Assembly (NCBI GenBank): GCA_902787825.1
Contig: CADAHS010000029.1
Coordinates: 1 to 46,033, forward strand
DNA length: 46,033 bases
Direction: 5' to 3'
Source: an uncultured Ruminococcus sp.
GTDB taxonomy: Bacteria > Bacillota > Clostridia > Oscillospirales > Ruminococcaceae
In this document: positions 8,542-16,881 of the stretch, piece by piece
Layout: every line of letters begins with the position of its first letter
Position numbering within the stretch: position 1 is the stretch's first letter
Notes under the pieces: generated by a model
Told to the model about the DNA's origin: nothing
The model's input: the letters and a program-made list of their open reading frames with translations, nothing else
Databases searched by the model: none
Made by a program: the position numbers and the translations under genes

Positions 8542-10047
8542 TCAGGTCTTGTTATTGCCGATAAAATCGTACCCGTTGTCCTTCAAAAGCTTTATCGTCC
8601 TCTTATAGTTCACTCCGCCAACAAGGTGCCGCCGTGTTTTCTCTCCGGTGGTGTAAAATACCACTGTACAGGTCCCGAACAGCCTTGCAAACGGGTTCTG
8701 CCGCACTGCCACCTTGGTTATCCTCTCTTTTTTGAGGGCTATCTTATGGAAGGTGTACCAGCGGCAATAGCTCAGTGTAACGTTGTTTGCACTGAAGCCG
8801 AACGCTGTTGACACCGCAGCCTCGCACTTTACGATAGTCAGCCACAAAAGCGGAAGCGCAGTCATTATCTCGATAAAAAGTATCTGTGTTTTTCTCTCCG
8901 GGAAAAAGTGCTGCATCACTATCCCCAGCGCCACAGGCACAAGCGCTGACAGCGCAGGAAGTATAATAAATCCCGGTATACACGCTTTGTTGGTTTTCAG
9001 CTGGGTCTTGCACAGCGTAAACTCCGGCACGAGCATTCTTGCGGACATCACAGCGTCCTTTGACGTGGTTATGGGTATTATCGCCGATATTTCCTTGCGC
9101 CGCTTGCCATAGCCCGTACAGGAGACCTCAACGGAGCAGATGTTGAACATTTTCATAAGAAACGACTGTGTAAAATCCAGATAGTTGATATATTTTTTTC
9201 TCAGCAGGTGGTGTCTTCTTGCGCCCTTTCCGCTTCGCACACGCAAAAAATCTTTTCCACGCTTACAGGTCAGATCCCAGTGCCTCATCAGATTTGACAC
9301 GAATGACAGCACGAAAACCAAGGCTATCGCCGAACCGCCGGCAAGAAAGTACACCCATATGCCGGAGCCTTCTATTATCTGCACCTGGTCATTGACGGTA
9401 TCTATCAGACGTTTGTTGAACTCATCGTCGGTGATACGGTAAGCCTGATAAAGTATCGTCAGCAGCACGATAGCTCCCGAAATTGCGGAGGAAAACAGCA
9501 GCGAAAACACAAACAGCTGCTTTTTATCCGCCTTATATACAAAGCTCGTTGACGATACTGCTTTGCGGGAGATGATGTGGTATATCTCCATCGCCCTTGA
9601 TTTTGTGAGGTCTATGCGTATATCCGTTGACTGGACGCACTTGGCGTCAGTGTCGATATAGACTGTACAGCTATGCACTAAATTTGAAATGGGACCCTGA
9701 CAAAGCGACACAGAGGCTATCTCCTCAAAATACACGATCGTTTCTGTCATTCCCAGAAAGCCGGTATGCGTGATTATCCTGTCCTTGCCAAGCTCAAAAT
9801 AGACGGTTATCCAGCGTATGAACGCAAAGCCGAATATAGCCAGCAATATCACCAGGTCGAACAGGTTAGCTTCGACCCAGCTTTTTATATCAAAATGTGT
9901 TGCTATCAGATATTTTCCCAGTGACAGCAGCAGCAGCCACAGATACTTTGCGGTATATTTGATTATCTTTATCGGGTGCTGTCTGAACGAGAGAAACTCC
10001 CTTGCTCTTGAACGCAGCTGTTTCACCGAAGCCGAATTCACTTCCAT
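8542..10047 (-). CDS. Bacterial PH-domain membrane protein, YdbT-like
   Basis: A 501-residue integral membrane protein with six likely membrane segments in three hairpin pairs: about residues 33-50 and 63-88, 178-204 and 230-255, 345-370 and 378-395. Soluble beta-rich modules follow each pair, the plan of YdbT-type proteins with several bacterial PH (bPH2) domains. The last module ends with ARLFGTCTVVFYTTGEK, a typical bPH2 strand pattern. YdbS/YdbT pairs occur in Bacillus; their function is poorly defined, with a role in resistance to some membrane-active compounds proposed. It overlaps the upstream ydbS-like gene by 10 bp, and GGAGG lies six bases before its ATG, inside that gene. Translational coupling is likely. 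Confidence 0.75.
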   Translation of the reverse strand: MEVNSASVKQLRSRAREFLSFRQHPIKIIKYTAKYLWLLLLSLGKYLIATHFDIKSWVEANLFDLVILLAIFGFAFIRWITVYFELGKDRIITHTGFLGMTETIVYFEEIASVSLCQGPISNLVHSCTVYIDTDAKCVQSTDIRIDLTKSRAMEIYHIISRKAVSSTSFVYKADKKQLFVFSLLFSSAISGAIVLLTILYQAYRITDDEFNKRLIDTVNDQVQIIEGSGIWVYFLAGGSAIALVFVLSFVSNLMRHWDLTCKRGKDFLRVRSGKGARRHHLLRKKYINYLDFTQSFLMKMFNICSVEVSCTGYGKRRKEISAIIPITTSKDAVMSARMLVPEFTLCKTQLKTNKACIPGFIILPALSALVPVALGIVMQHFFPERKTQILFIEIMTALPLLWLTIVKCEAAVSTAFGFSANNVTLSYCRWYTFHKIALKKERITKVAVRQNPFARLFGTCTVVFYTTGEKTRRHLVGGVNYKRTIKLLKDNGYDFIGNNKT

Positions 10048-10517
10048 AGCTGCCCTCCGCTTTTTTCAAGCCTTTGCTTTATAGCCTCGTTGACGACCTT
10101 GGTTATCTGATTAGCCTGTTTTCTTGTGACAAACGGCATTATGCTCTTTGCACCGACTGAATTCAGCACGACAAAATTGAACCCCGTGAGCACGCTCAGC
10201 GGTGTTTTCACCGTGGTAACGCTCATCACCGAGGCTGTCGGCACATACTGATCGGTTATGATGAAAAAGCCTTTTCTCAGTTTGACCTGCTGCGGACTGA
10301 CTTCATATCTTGCGACCAGCACATATATCGGAAATACCGTGACTGCGGTGATAAGCATTGCCGCCCACACCATATCCGCAATAATCAGGGCAGTTTGCGG
10401 CAATATCCCGCTTACTGCACGCAAGCCGTATTTAAAAGCAGCTTCAAGTCCGAAGGCGTACAAAAAGAACCAGAAAACCGTTCTTTTGCAGGCTCTGTAT
10501 CTTGTGACCTGGATCAT
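10038..10517 (-). CDS. Bacterial PH-domain membrane protein, YdbS-like
   Basis: A 159-residue protein with two N-terminal membrane segments (about residues 14-34 and 43-68) followed by one bPH2 domain (YVLVARYEVSPQQVKLRKGFF, then the TTVKTPLSVLTGFNFVVLNS strands). This is the small partner that usually precedes YdbT. First gene of the four-gene run reaching cheW. CAGGAG eight bases before the ATG marks the start. It is divergent from the alanine symporter gene across an 82-bp spacer in which I see no convincing promoter for either. Confidence 0.75.
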   Translation of the reverse strand: MIQVTRYRACKRTVFWFFLYAFGLEAAFKYGLRAVSGILPQTALIIADMVWAAMLITAVTVFPIYVLVARYEVSPQQVKLRKGFFIITDQYVPTASVMSVTTVKTPLSVLTGFNFVVLNSVGAKSIMPFVTRKQANQITKVVNEAIKQRLEKSGGQLWK

Positions 10518-10599
10518 ACAAAAAACTCCTGAAACGAATTTTCAAGGCTTGCAGGGCATATACTTTCATAGCCATATCGTCACAAAAAGGAGCAAAGCC

Positions 10600-11931
10600 T
10601 TGAACAATAATATTATATCCGTTTATTCGGCAATAAGCACAATAAATGAATTACTGTGGGGAATTCCCGTGCTGGGACTTATCCTTTCGGGCGGATTATA
10701 TCTTTCTTTCCGCCTGAGATTTCCGCAGATACATATTTTCCGGCTTTTCAGGGACGTTATACGTTCGCTGAGATCCTCAGAAAGCTCCAAGGGGCTTTCG
10801 CAGCTTCAGGGCTTTTCCACCGCACTTGCTGCAACAGTCGGAACAGGTTCGGTCACAGGTGTCGCCTGTGCGCTTTACACGGGCGGCCGTGGCTGTATCT
10901 TCTGGATGTGGGTATCCGCATTTCTGGGAATGGGACTGTCTTACTGTGAAAACTTTCTGAGCGTAACTCACTCAAAGCTTTCGCAAAAAGGCAGCGGAGC
11001 GTTTTGTTATCTTAGGAGCGTTTCAAAGCCGCTTGCAGTGAGCTACTCACTGTTTTGCGTACTCGCATCACTGGGCATGGGCAATATGGCTCAGGCTTCG
11101 TCTGCGGTCAGTGCGGCAAGTCTTGGTCTTGGTCTGCCAAGGTGGATATGCGCTGTGGGGGTAGTAGTTTTCTGCTGCATAGTCGTGTGGGACACACAAA
11201 GGTGTGCAAAGCTTTGTGAAAGGCTTATCCCTGTGGGTGCAGGGATATTTATTGCGGTGAGCCTTACGCTTGTGCTGATACACCCTTATGCATCGGCAGA
11301 GGCTGTCTGCGGCATTTTCAAAGACGCACTGAGCTTCAAAGCCTGTGCCGGCGGAACGGTGAGCTGGTACTTCACAAAGATCTGCGTCAACGGACTTCGC
11401 CGTGGTGCATTCTCGCACGAAGCCGGCTTGGGAACGACCTGTGCGGTACACTCTGACTGCGGCGTAAAGGACGCACAGCTTCAGGGGAAGCTTGCAATGT
11501 CAGAGGTTTTCATCGACACAATGGTCATCTGCACCATAACTGCGCTTGTTATACTTTGTTCCGGCACTGATTTTTACTCTTGCGCAGACGCAACACAGAC
11601 CGTCATCAACGCTTATTCCGCCTGTCTTGGAGGGGCGTTCGCAGGCAGACTTTTCACCTGCATTTGCCTCACGCTTTTTTCACTGTGCACTCTCACAGGC
11701 TGGTTCTACATCGGGCAAAGCTCATTTGGCTGTCTGTTTGCGCAAAAAGCATTGCTTTACAAAGTTATATATCTTTTTTGTGCATATCTTGGCACATCAT
11801 TTTCGCTGCGCACCGTCTGGGACATAAGCGACATTTTCAACGCCCTTATGGCAATACCCAATCTCACCGGTGTGCTTATGCTCTCAGGTCAGATACAAAG
11901 ACCTAAATTTCGCCGCTTGCGTGACGGGTAA
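10600..11931 (+). CDS. Alanine/sodium symporter, AGCS family
   Basis: A 443-residue transporter of the alanine or glycine:cation symporter family (AlsT/DagA type), inner membrane, about 10-11 hydrophobic segments. The family core GFSTALAATVGTGSVTGVA and GGRGCIFWMWVSAFLGMG is plain, as is RRGAFSHEAGLGT. It imports small neutral amino acids with Na+. The open frame runs back to 10258, but that part is antisense to ydbS and not transporter-like. AAAGGAG seven bases before TTG at 10600 fixes the start, where the protein reads M-NNNIISVYSAIS. Its last 29 bp overlap the converging fumarase gene. No terminator is visible. Confidence 0.9.
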   Translation: MNNNIISVYSAISTINELLWGIPVLGLILSGGLYLSFRLRFPQIHIFRLFRDVIRSLRSSESSKGLSQLQGFSTALAATVGTGSVTGVACALYTGGRGCIFWMWVSAFLGMGLSYCENFLSVTHSKLSQKGSGAFCYLRSVSKPLAVSYSLFCVLASLGMGNMAQASSAVSAASLGLGLPRWICAVGVVVFCCIVVWDTQRCAKLCERLIPVGAGIFIAVSLTLVLIHPYASAEAVCGIFKDALSFKACAGGTVSWYFTKICVNGLRRGAFSHEAGLGTTCAVHSDCGVKDAQLQGKLAMSEVFIDTMVICTITALVILCSGTDFYSCADATQTVINAYSACLGGAFAGRLFTCICLTLFSLCTLTGWFYIGQSSFGCLFAQKALLYKVIYLFCAYLGTSFSLRTVWDISDIFNALMAIPNLTGVLMLSGQIQRPKFRRLRDG

Positions 11932-12745
11932 CATGACAGCCAACGTTGACCGAAACGGGCAGTCCTGCAATGTGTGTAGGCGCCTGCTCGATATTTACCG
12001 CAAGACAGGTCTGCGTTCCGCCGAAGCCCTGCGGTCCGATACCGAGCTTGTTTATCTTTTCAAGCATTTTCTGCTCAAGCTGCGCATAAAGCGGCTTTGG
12101 ATTACGCTGTGAAACGTCCCTGCAAAGAGCCTGCTTTGCAAGCAGCGCACACTTTTCAAAGTCACCGCCTATACCCACACCGATAACTATCGGCGGACAC
12201 GGGTTTGAGCCTGCCTTTGCGACAACGTCCACCACCCAGTCAACTATCTCGTCCTGAGTGACGCTGGGGGTCATCATTCTGAGCTGAGACATATTCTCAC
12301 TGCCAAAGCCCTTTGGTGCGACCATTATCTTCACCCTGTCCCCCGCAGTATAGCTCAGGTGCACTACCGGCGGTGTGTTATCCCCCGTGTTGACTCTTTC
12401 CAGCGGATCAGATACTATCGAGCAGCGAAGCTTTCCGTCTATGTAGCCTCTTGAAACGCCATTGTTCAGCGCCTCATTGATATCTCCGCCTACAAAGTGA
12501 ACGTCCTGTCCGACCTGCATAAATATAACTGCCATTCCCGTATCCTGACAGATGGGTATGGTCTGCTGTCTTGCGACATTGATATTGTCAATGATATCAC
12601 CGAACACGTTTTTTCCCACGCTTGATCTTTCAAGCTCGGCATTTGCTTTGATACAGCTTTCCATGTCCTCCGGAAGATACAGATTTGCTTTTATGCAAAG
12701 CTCCCTGACAAGCTCCTCAACTTCTTTTACATTTATTTCTCTCAT
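11903..12745 (-). CDS. Fumarate hydratase class I, alpha subunit
   Basis: A 280-residue alpha subunit of the two-subunit iron-sulfur fumarase/L(+)-tartrate dehydratase family. Three Cys expected to hold the 4Fe-4S cluster are visible: PICQDTGM (about residue 66), GGDFEKCALLAKQAL (about 187) and NVGCHVTRHA (about 271). It catalyses fumarate hydration to malate, but only together with a beta subunit. No beta subunit follows: the next DNA is the converging symporter gene, which it overlaps by 29 bp. It starts 23 bp after the PNP stop, so the two are one operon. The SD, AAGGA, is ten bases from the ATG and weak. TtdA-type tartrate dehydratase is an alternative. Confidence 0.88.
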   Translation of the reverse strand: MREINVKEVEELVRELCIKANLYLPEDMESCIKANAELERSSVGKNVFGDIIDNINVARQQTIPICQDTGMAVIFMQVGQDVHFVGGDINEALNNGVSRGYIDGKLRCSIVSDPLERVNTGDNTPPVVHLSYTAGDRVKIMVAPKGFGSENMSQLRMMTPSVTQDEIVDWVVDVVAKAGSNPCPPIVIGVGIGGDFEKCALLAKQALCRDVSQRNPKPLYAQLEQKMLEKINKLGIGPQGFGGTQTCLAVNIEQAPTHIAGLPVSVNVGCHVTRHASGEI

Positions 12746-12768
12746 AGCTGCACTTTCCTTATCGGGTA

Positions 12769-13590
12769 TTATTTCAAAGTCTTGCAGAAGCCGCTGATAA
12801 GCGTTTCAAGCTTGTTCTCGCATTGCTTAGCTGCCTGCTGAACTTCCTCATGTGAAAGCTCCTTATCGCTAAGACCAGCCGCAGCGTTGGTAACGTGCGA
12901 GATACCACAGATCTTCATTCCTGCGTGTTTTGCAGCGATAGCTTCACAGGCGGTGGACATTCCCACAAGATCTGCACCAAGGGCTGCTGCCATTCTTATC
13001 TCGGCAGGTGTTTCATATGACGGACCTGTAAACTGGATATAAACGCCTTCCTTGACCTCAATACCGTTTTGCTTTGCGATCTCCTTCATGGTATCTCTCA
13101 TCTTCTCATCATAGACATGACTCATATCCGGGAATCTTACACCCAGCGAGTCAATATTCTTATTTATCAGCGGATTTGGAACAAACGTCGAGATATGATC
13201 TGTGAGCAGCACGATATCTCCGACATTATAATCGGGATTGATTCCGCCTGCGGCATTGGTGAGCAGAAGTATCTCAACGCCCATTATCGCCATAAATCTG
13301 ATCGGCAGAACGACCTCCTCCATAGAATATCCCTCGTAATAATGGATCCTTCCCTGCATACATACAACAGGTACGTCCTGGATATAGCCGAAGACGAACT
13401 GTCCTGCGTGACCCTCAACTGTGGACATCGGGAAACCGCTGATATCGTTGAAAGCAAATGTGTATACTGCATTTATCTTATCTGCGATCTCTCCCATTCC
13501 CGAGCCAAGAACAATGCCTACCTTCGGGGCAAAGCCTATTCTTGAGCTGATCTTGAGTGCGTACTGTTCAAGTCTTTCGTAATCGTACAT
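12769..13590 (-). CDS. Purine nucleoside phosphorylase (trimeric type, PunA/PupG-like)
   Basis: A 273-residue low-molecular-mass PNP that cleaves inosine and guanosine with phosphate to base plus ribose-1-phosphate. Family marks in order: GIVLGSGMGEIAD (phosphate loop), GHAGQFVFGY, RIHYYEGYSMEEV, LTNAAGGINPDY, GPSYETPAEIRMA, GADLVGMSTACEAIAA and SHVTNAAAG (base-binding Asn). An in-frame ATG 105 bases upstream exists, but AAAGGAAAG lies just before ATG 13590, and family proteins start here. It has its own strong promoter and a leader with a hairpin, and is followed by the fumarase alpha gene. Confidence 0.93.
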   Translation of the reverse strand: MYDYERLEQYALKISSRIGFAPKVGIVLGSGMGEIADKINAVYTFAFNDISGFPMSTVEGHAGQFVFGYIQDVPVVCMQGRIHYYEGYSMEEVVLPIRFMAIMGVEILLLTNAAGGINPDYNVGDIVLLTDHISTFVPNPLINKNIDSLGVRFPDMSHVYDEKMRDTMKEIAKQNGIEVKEGVYIQFTGPSYETPAEIRMAAALGADLVGMSTACEAIAAKHAGMKICGISHVTNAAAGLSDKELSHEEVQQAAKQCENKLETLISGFCKTLK

Positions 13591-13659
13591 ATTATTCTTT
13601 CCTTTCAATTCTGATTTATTATTTTTCAATTTTGTCCTGGTACGTCTGAGCGTATGGTT

Positions 13660-13694
13660 TGTGCAAAACATACAATGCCCTGTATCTTTGCACA
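13660..13694 (-). promoter_or_regulatory. Hairpin/palindrome at the 5' end of the PNP leader
   Basis: On the minus strand: TGTGCAAA-g-ATACA, loop gggcat, TGTAT-gt-TTTGCACA, 13 paired positions with one small internal loop. It begins about 10 bases downstream of the -10 box, so it forms the very start of the transcript or an operator over the start site. It does not match a purine riboswitch, whose conserved loops I looked for and did not find. Confidence 0.55.
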
Positions 13695-13710
13695 TATTTA
13701 GCTACTGTAT

Positions 13711-13739
13711 ATTTTACTATAAAAATGATAATTTGTCAA
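13711..13739 (-). promoter_or_regulatory. Promoter of the PNP-fumarase operon
   Basis: TTGACA (plus-strand TGTCAA at 13734-13739), 17 bp spacer, TAAAAT (plus-strand ATTTTA at 13711-13716). Near-consensus sigma-A promoter, giving a leader of about 115 nt. Confidence 0.88.
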
Positions 13740-13886
13740 TGCTAAATAATAAATCCACGGAAAACATAAAATAAATCAGAAATTAAACTATTACTATCAA
13801 ATTAATAGTTGTGCACCCGAAGGGGTTAGGGGGCGACCGGAAAGCCCCCTAAAGAGGCTATATTAAATAAGTTCAGGTTCAATGCT

Positions 13887-14073
13887 CGAACGTCAAGCCA
13901 TAATGGCTTGAAGAAAAAGAGTTCTACACAGGGTAAGGGGCAGCCCTCTCGTGCAGGGCATGCCCCTCTTTCAAAACAGTCCACAGGACTGTTTTGAAAT
14001 TCACCCTGTGCTGAGCGTTTGACGTTCGGGGTGTTTACGAGAAAAAGGTGGACGAAAAAACCTGTTATTATAC
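13887..14073 (+). repeat. Family B multi-hairpin repeat, copy B1
   Basis: In the 537-bp spacer between the PNP promoter and jag. Ten-base ends CGAACGTCAA (13887-13896) and TTGACGTTCG (14019-14028) pair exactly. Inside are TCAAGCCA/TGGCTTGA, an 8-bp helix CACAGGGT/ACCCTGTG, a GGGGC/GCCCC hairpin, and the shared palindrome TTTCAAAACAGTCC-aca-GGACTGTTTTGAAA (13969-13999). The shared tail ACGAGAAAAAGGTGGACG and AAAAAACCTG follow to 14073. The second copy is at 25246. The part 13740-13886 is AT-rich with one GGGGGC/GCCCCC hairpin (13829-13848) and no gene. Confidence 0.8.
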
Positions 14074-14086
14074 CATACTAACAAAA

Positions 14087-14122
14087 TGAAAAAGGGAAAC
14101 TCTTATTACAGGAGTTTCCCTT
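14087..14122 (-). terminator. Terminator of the rpmH-jag gene run
   Basis: Stem AAGGGAAACTC / GAGTTTCCCTT with a nine-base loop, followed on the minus strand by TTTTTC, six bases after the jag stop. Confidence 0.88.
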
Positions 14123-14127
14123 ATTTA

Positions 14128-14925
14128 TCAGAATTCGATTTTTGAATAAAGACCTGCGCCCTTCATTGAATCCTCTGGCTTAGGTTTTTTATAGTCCTTT
14201 TCAAAGCTTGTGGTAATATCAAAGCCTCTTGAACGGTTATTATTTCTTCCGCCGTTTCTTCTGCCTCTTCCGCCCTTTTTAAAGCCGCCTCTATCGTCGA
14301 ACTTTCTTGGGCTGGTTGAAGAAATGATGACCTTTCTGTACGGTTCCTCGCCCTTAGACTGGCTGGTAACGCCCTCTATTTCGGACACAGCAGCGTGAAC
14401 GATACGTCTTTCGTATGGATTCATCGGCTCAAGAGCTGAGCTTCTGCCGTTCTTTTTAACATTGTTGGCAATCTTTCTTGCAAGCTCTTCAAGCTGAGCT
14501 TTTCTCTTTTCTCTGAAGCCGTTGCAGTCTGTGGAGATCCTGAAATAATCCCTGTCTATTTTGTTGCAAACAAGTGATGCAAGGTACTGAAGAGAATCGA
14601 GCAGCTCACCTTTTTTGCCAAGAAGCTCTTCAAATCCATCGCCATTTATTTCAAGAACAGCACCATCTTCGTTCTCCTGTGAGGTTATCGTCACATTTTC
14701 GATCTGCATTGCTGTCAGCACACTTTTGATATACTTTACAGCAATATCTGTCTTTGTCTCGCTGTACTCAGCCTCGACCTTTGCCTCTCCCTTGATTTTT
14801 CCGAAAAGTCCTTTTTTAGGCTCTTCAAGCACATTGAAGCTTATTTTTTCTTCGCTAACCGAAAACACATCTGCTGCCAGCTGCTTAGCTTCCTCAACTG
14901 TGGCAGCGGTAAAAACCTGTTTCAT
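14128..14925 (-). CDS. jag: RNA-binding protein Jag/KhpB
   Basis: A 265-residue RNA-binding protein with three parts: a Jag-N domain (1-52, ending PKKGLFGKIKGEAKVE), a KH-like domain (about 90-150, with GDGFEELLGKKGELLDSLQ) and an R3H domain (about 155-215, ERRIVHAAVSE and GEEPYRKVIIS). The C-terminal 50 residues are an Arg/Gly/Asn-rich extension (GGRGRRNGGRNNNRSRG) not found in all homologues. Jag works with KhpA on mRNAs and affects cell elongation and division. It is in its standard place after yidC, 122 bp downstream. The SD, GAGGAG, is 11 bases before the ATG. Confidence 0.93.
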   Translation of the reverse strand: MKQVFTAATVEEAKQLAADVFSVSEEKISFNVLEEPKKGLFGKIKGEAKVEAEYSETKTDIAVKYIKSVLTAMQIENVTITSQENEDGAVLEINGDGFEELLGKKGELLDSLQYLASLVCNKIDRDYFRISTDCNGFREKRKAQLEELARKIANNVKKNGRSSALEPMNPYERRIVHAAVSEIEGVTSQSKGEEPYRKVIISSTSPRKFDDRGGFKKGGRGRRNGGRNNNRSRGFDITTSFEKDYKKPKPEDSMKGAGLYSKIEF

Positions 14926-15047
14926 TTTACCTTTAACTCCTCTCGTATTTTTTCACATATATCACAGAGCCTTGTTCTGCTGTGCAAAGCCTGCTTTCGT
15001 GGCTTTGAGCATAATAGTCGCAATGCGGCTCCCTAAAGTGTGCGGTA

Positions 15048-16628
15048 TTACTCCCGGCTGTCTTCCTCCGGATCGGTATCCTCCTGCTCTGATGCAGTAT
15101 CATCAGAATTTTCGCCTTCGCCGTCATTCTTAGCATTGTTATTGCTGTTGTTGCCGTTATTATTCTTATTCTTGTTCTTTTTCTTTTTTCCCTGCTGAGG
15201 CTTTGGCTTTTGCTCCTGCTCCTCCTGCTCGTCAAGGAACTCCTCGTACTCATCGCCGTACTTTTCAGCCATACGTTTTCTTGCTTCAGCTATACGGCGG
15301 CGGTCCTCTGCAGCTTTTTCAGCCTTGGAAAGCTTCTTTTCCTCGGTATCTTCGCTGTCATCATCAGATGGAGCGGGGGCTTTGCCCATTCTTTCAAGAT
15401 TCTGCTCTGCCATTTTAGCGAACATTGACTTTTTGCCGCTTTTCTTATTCTTAGCATTTTCAGCCTCAACAATAGCAGCGATCTTTGCTGGGTTATAAAT
15501 AACGTTGAGGACGATAGTCTGAACGAGTCCGAAAAGTGAAGAATAGCACCAGTAAAGACCCAGACCTGCAGGGTAGCTGAAACCGATCCACAGTGAGAAC
15601 AGAGGCAGAATGATGAATGTGATCTTCATACCCATTCCCATTGCCCGTGCAGCGGGATTATTCTTTTTCTGATAGTACTGTGAAATGATAGTTACAGCGA
15701 TCTGAAGGATAAACGAAGCGAACGGGATTATCCAGGTTAAGTCCTTGAATGACGGGATAACGCCCATATCCAGACCAAAGCTCTTATAGTCGATATCTTC
15801 AGCGGCTTTTTTAACGCTTTCAGGCAGGATATCTGCATATTTTCCGTCCTCGTTATTAACAAACGAGAATGTCATCAGCTCAGGTCTTGAAGTTGCAAGA
15901 TTCTTGGAGATATACTTTTCTTCCAGCATAAAGTAGTCGATATCCGGGTGAAGCTTGATCGCTTCAAGGATATACTTTACCTGCTTGTCCTCATCTTTAA
16001 GGTTTTTTGCGGTATTCTTGCAATGTTCCTCGTCAAGGAAATACTCAGACAGCTTTGTATATACTTCGTCGTCCTTTGCGCCGTCTTTTTCAAACTTGAA
16101 AATAAACTTTTCAAGCACAGTCTTTTTCTCGACTTCTTTTTTCTGCTCATCTGTAAGGTTAAGCTTTGCTATCTCTTCATTGATATACTTGATGTTGTCG
16201 TCGCTGTGCATTTCGCTGCTGACCATATAAAGTCCCGAAATCAGGTTATTGGACTTTGAAAGATCGTCCTTGTCAGCATTTGAGATGTATGTCAGCGGTC
16301 CGTAGATGATAGGGATAAGTGCGAAAAGTATCACCATCGTTACTATCATCGGCAGGCAGCTTGCCATTGGGTTTATGCCTGTCTTTGAATAAAGAGCCAT
16401 CTGCTCTTCCTGCACCTTCTGCTGGTTTTTGCCGTACTTTTTCTTTATTTTTTCAAGCTCAGGCGCAAGAAGTGCCATCTTCGCCGTACTCTTCTGCTGC
16501 TTGATAGCAAGCGGAAATACGATCAGTCTTGTCACAAATGTAAACAGTAAAAGCGCTATACCGTAGTTTTTGACTACATAGTACAGTCCTTTCATTATCC
16601 ACCCCAAAGGGATCGCAATTATTCCCAT
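15048..16628 (-). CDS. yidC: Membrane protein insertase YidC/Oxa1, enlarged
   Basis: A 526-residue YidC, twice the usual Gram-positive length (about 260 aa). The insertase core is present: amphipathic start and first helices with the conserved groove Arg in FVTRLIVFPLAIKQQKS, MASCLPMIVTMVILFALIPI, DLTWIIPFASFILQIAVTII, and GFSYPAGLGLYWCYSSLFGL. The excess is a charged insert of about 170 residues between core helices (about residues 115-290), probably extracytoplasmic, and a C-terminal tail of about 145 residues that is Lys-rich, then Asn-rich, then acidic. It lacks a lipobox. GGAGG six bases before ATG 16628 decides the start over an ATG 30 bases upstream. It inserts proteins with or without SecYEG. 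Confidence 0.93.
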   Translation of the reverse strand: MGIIAIPLGWIMKGLYYVVKNYGIALLLFTFVTRLIVFPLAIKQQKSTAKMALLAPELEKIKKKYGKNQQKVQEEQMALYSKTGINPMASCLPMIVTMVILFALIPIIYGPLTYISNADKDDLSKSNNLISGLYMVSSEMHSDDNIKYINEEIAKLNLTDEQKKEVEKKTVLEKFIFKFEKDGAKDDEVYTKLSEYFLDEEHCKNTAKNLKDEDKQVKYILEAIKLHPDIDYFMLEEKYISKNLATSRPELMTFSFVNNEDGKYADILPESVKKAAEDIDYKSFGLDMGVIPSFKDLTWIIPFASFILQIAVTIISQYYQKKNNPAARAMGMGMKITFIILPLFSLWIGFSYPAGLGLYWCYSSLFGLVQTIVLNVIYNPAKIAAIVEAENAKNKKSGKKSMFAKMAEQNLERMGKAPAPSDDDSEDTEEKKLSKAEKAAEDRRRIAEARKRMAEKYGDEYEEFLDEQEEQEQKPKPQQGKKKKNKNKNNNGNNSNNNAKNDGEGENSDDTASEQEDTDPEEDSRE

Positions 16629-16671
16629 TCTCGTCCTCCATTTTACTTTTCTTATCATTTGTGCGGGATAG

Positions 16672-16830
16672 CTGGGGAAAACCCTTTTGGAGAAGGGTTC
16701 TCCCCCAGACCCCTTTCCTAAACCTCTTTAGTATTTTTCTGTATCAGGTGATTAACACCTGATACAGAAAAATATTAGAAAGTTCAGAAAAAAGAATTTG
16801 AGAAAAATCTTTTCCAAGAGAATATCCTCA
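16672..16830 (+). repeat. Family A variable-hairpin repeat, copy A2
   Basis: Between yidD and yidC. First hairpin CTGGGGAAAACCCTT with AAGGGTTCTCCCCCAG; then CCTTTCCTAAACCTCTT; variable stem TATTTTTCTGTATCAGGTG (16732-16750), loop ATTAA, exact 19-base complement 16756-16774; then GAAAGTTCAG and tail CCAAGAGAATATCCTC. Copies A1 and A3 share the blocks but not the stem sequence. Confidence 0.87.
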
Positions 16831-16881
16831 ATTATACTGCACAGATGATATGCAAACTACAATAAAACACAATAATGTGTA

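Noticed and set aside
10258-10599. N-terminal extension of the alanine symporter open frame
   Set aside because: It is antisense to the ydbS-like gene, not transporter-like, and a good ribosome site stands before TTG 10600.
13600-13710. Purine riboswitch before the nucleoside phosphorylase gene
   Set aside because: The hairpin lacks the conserved three-way junction and loop sequences of that class.
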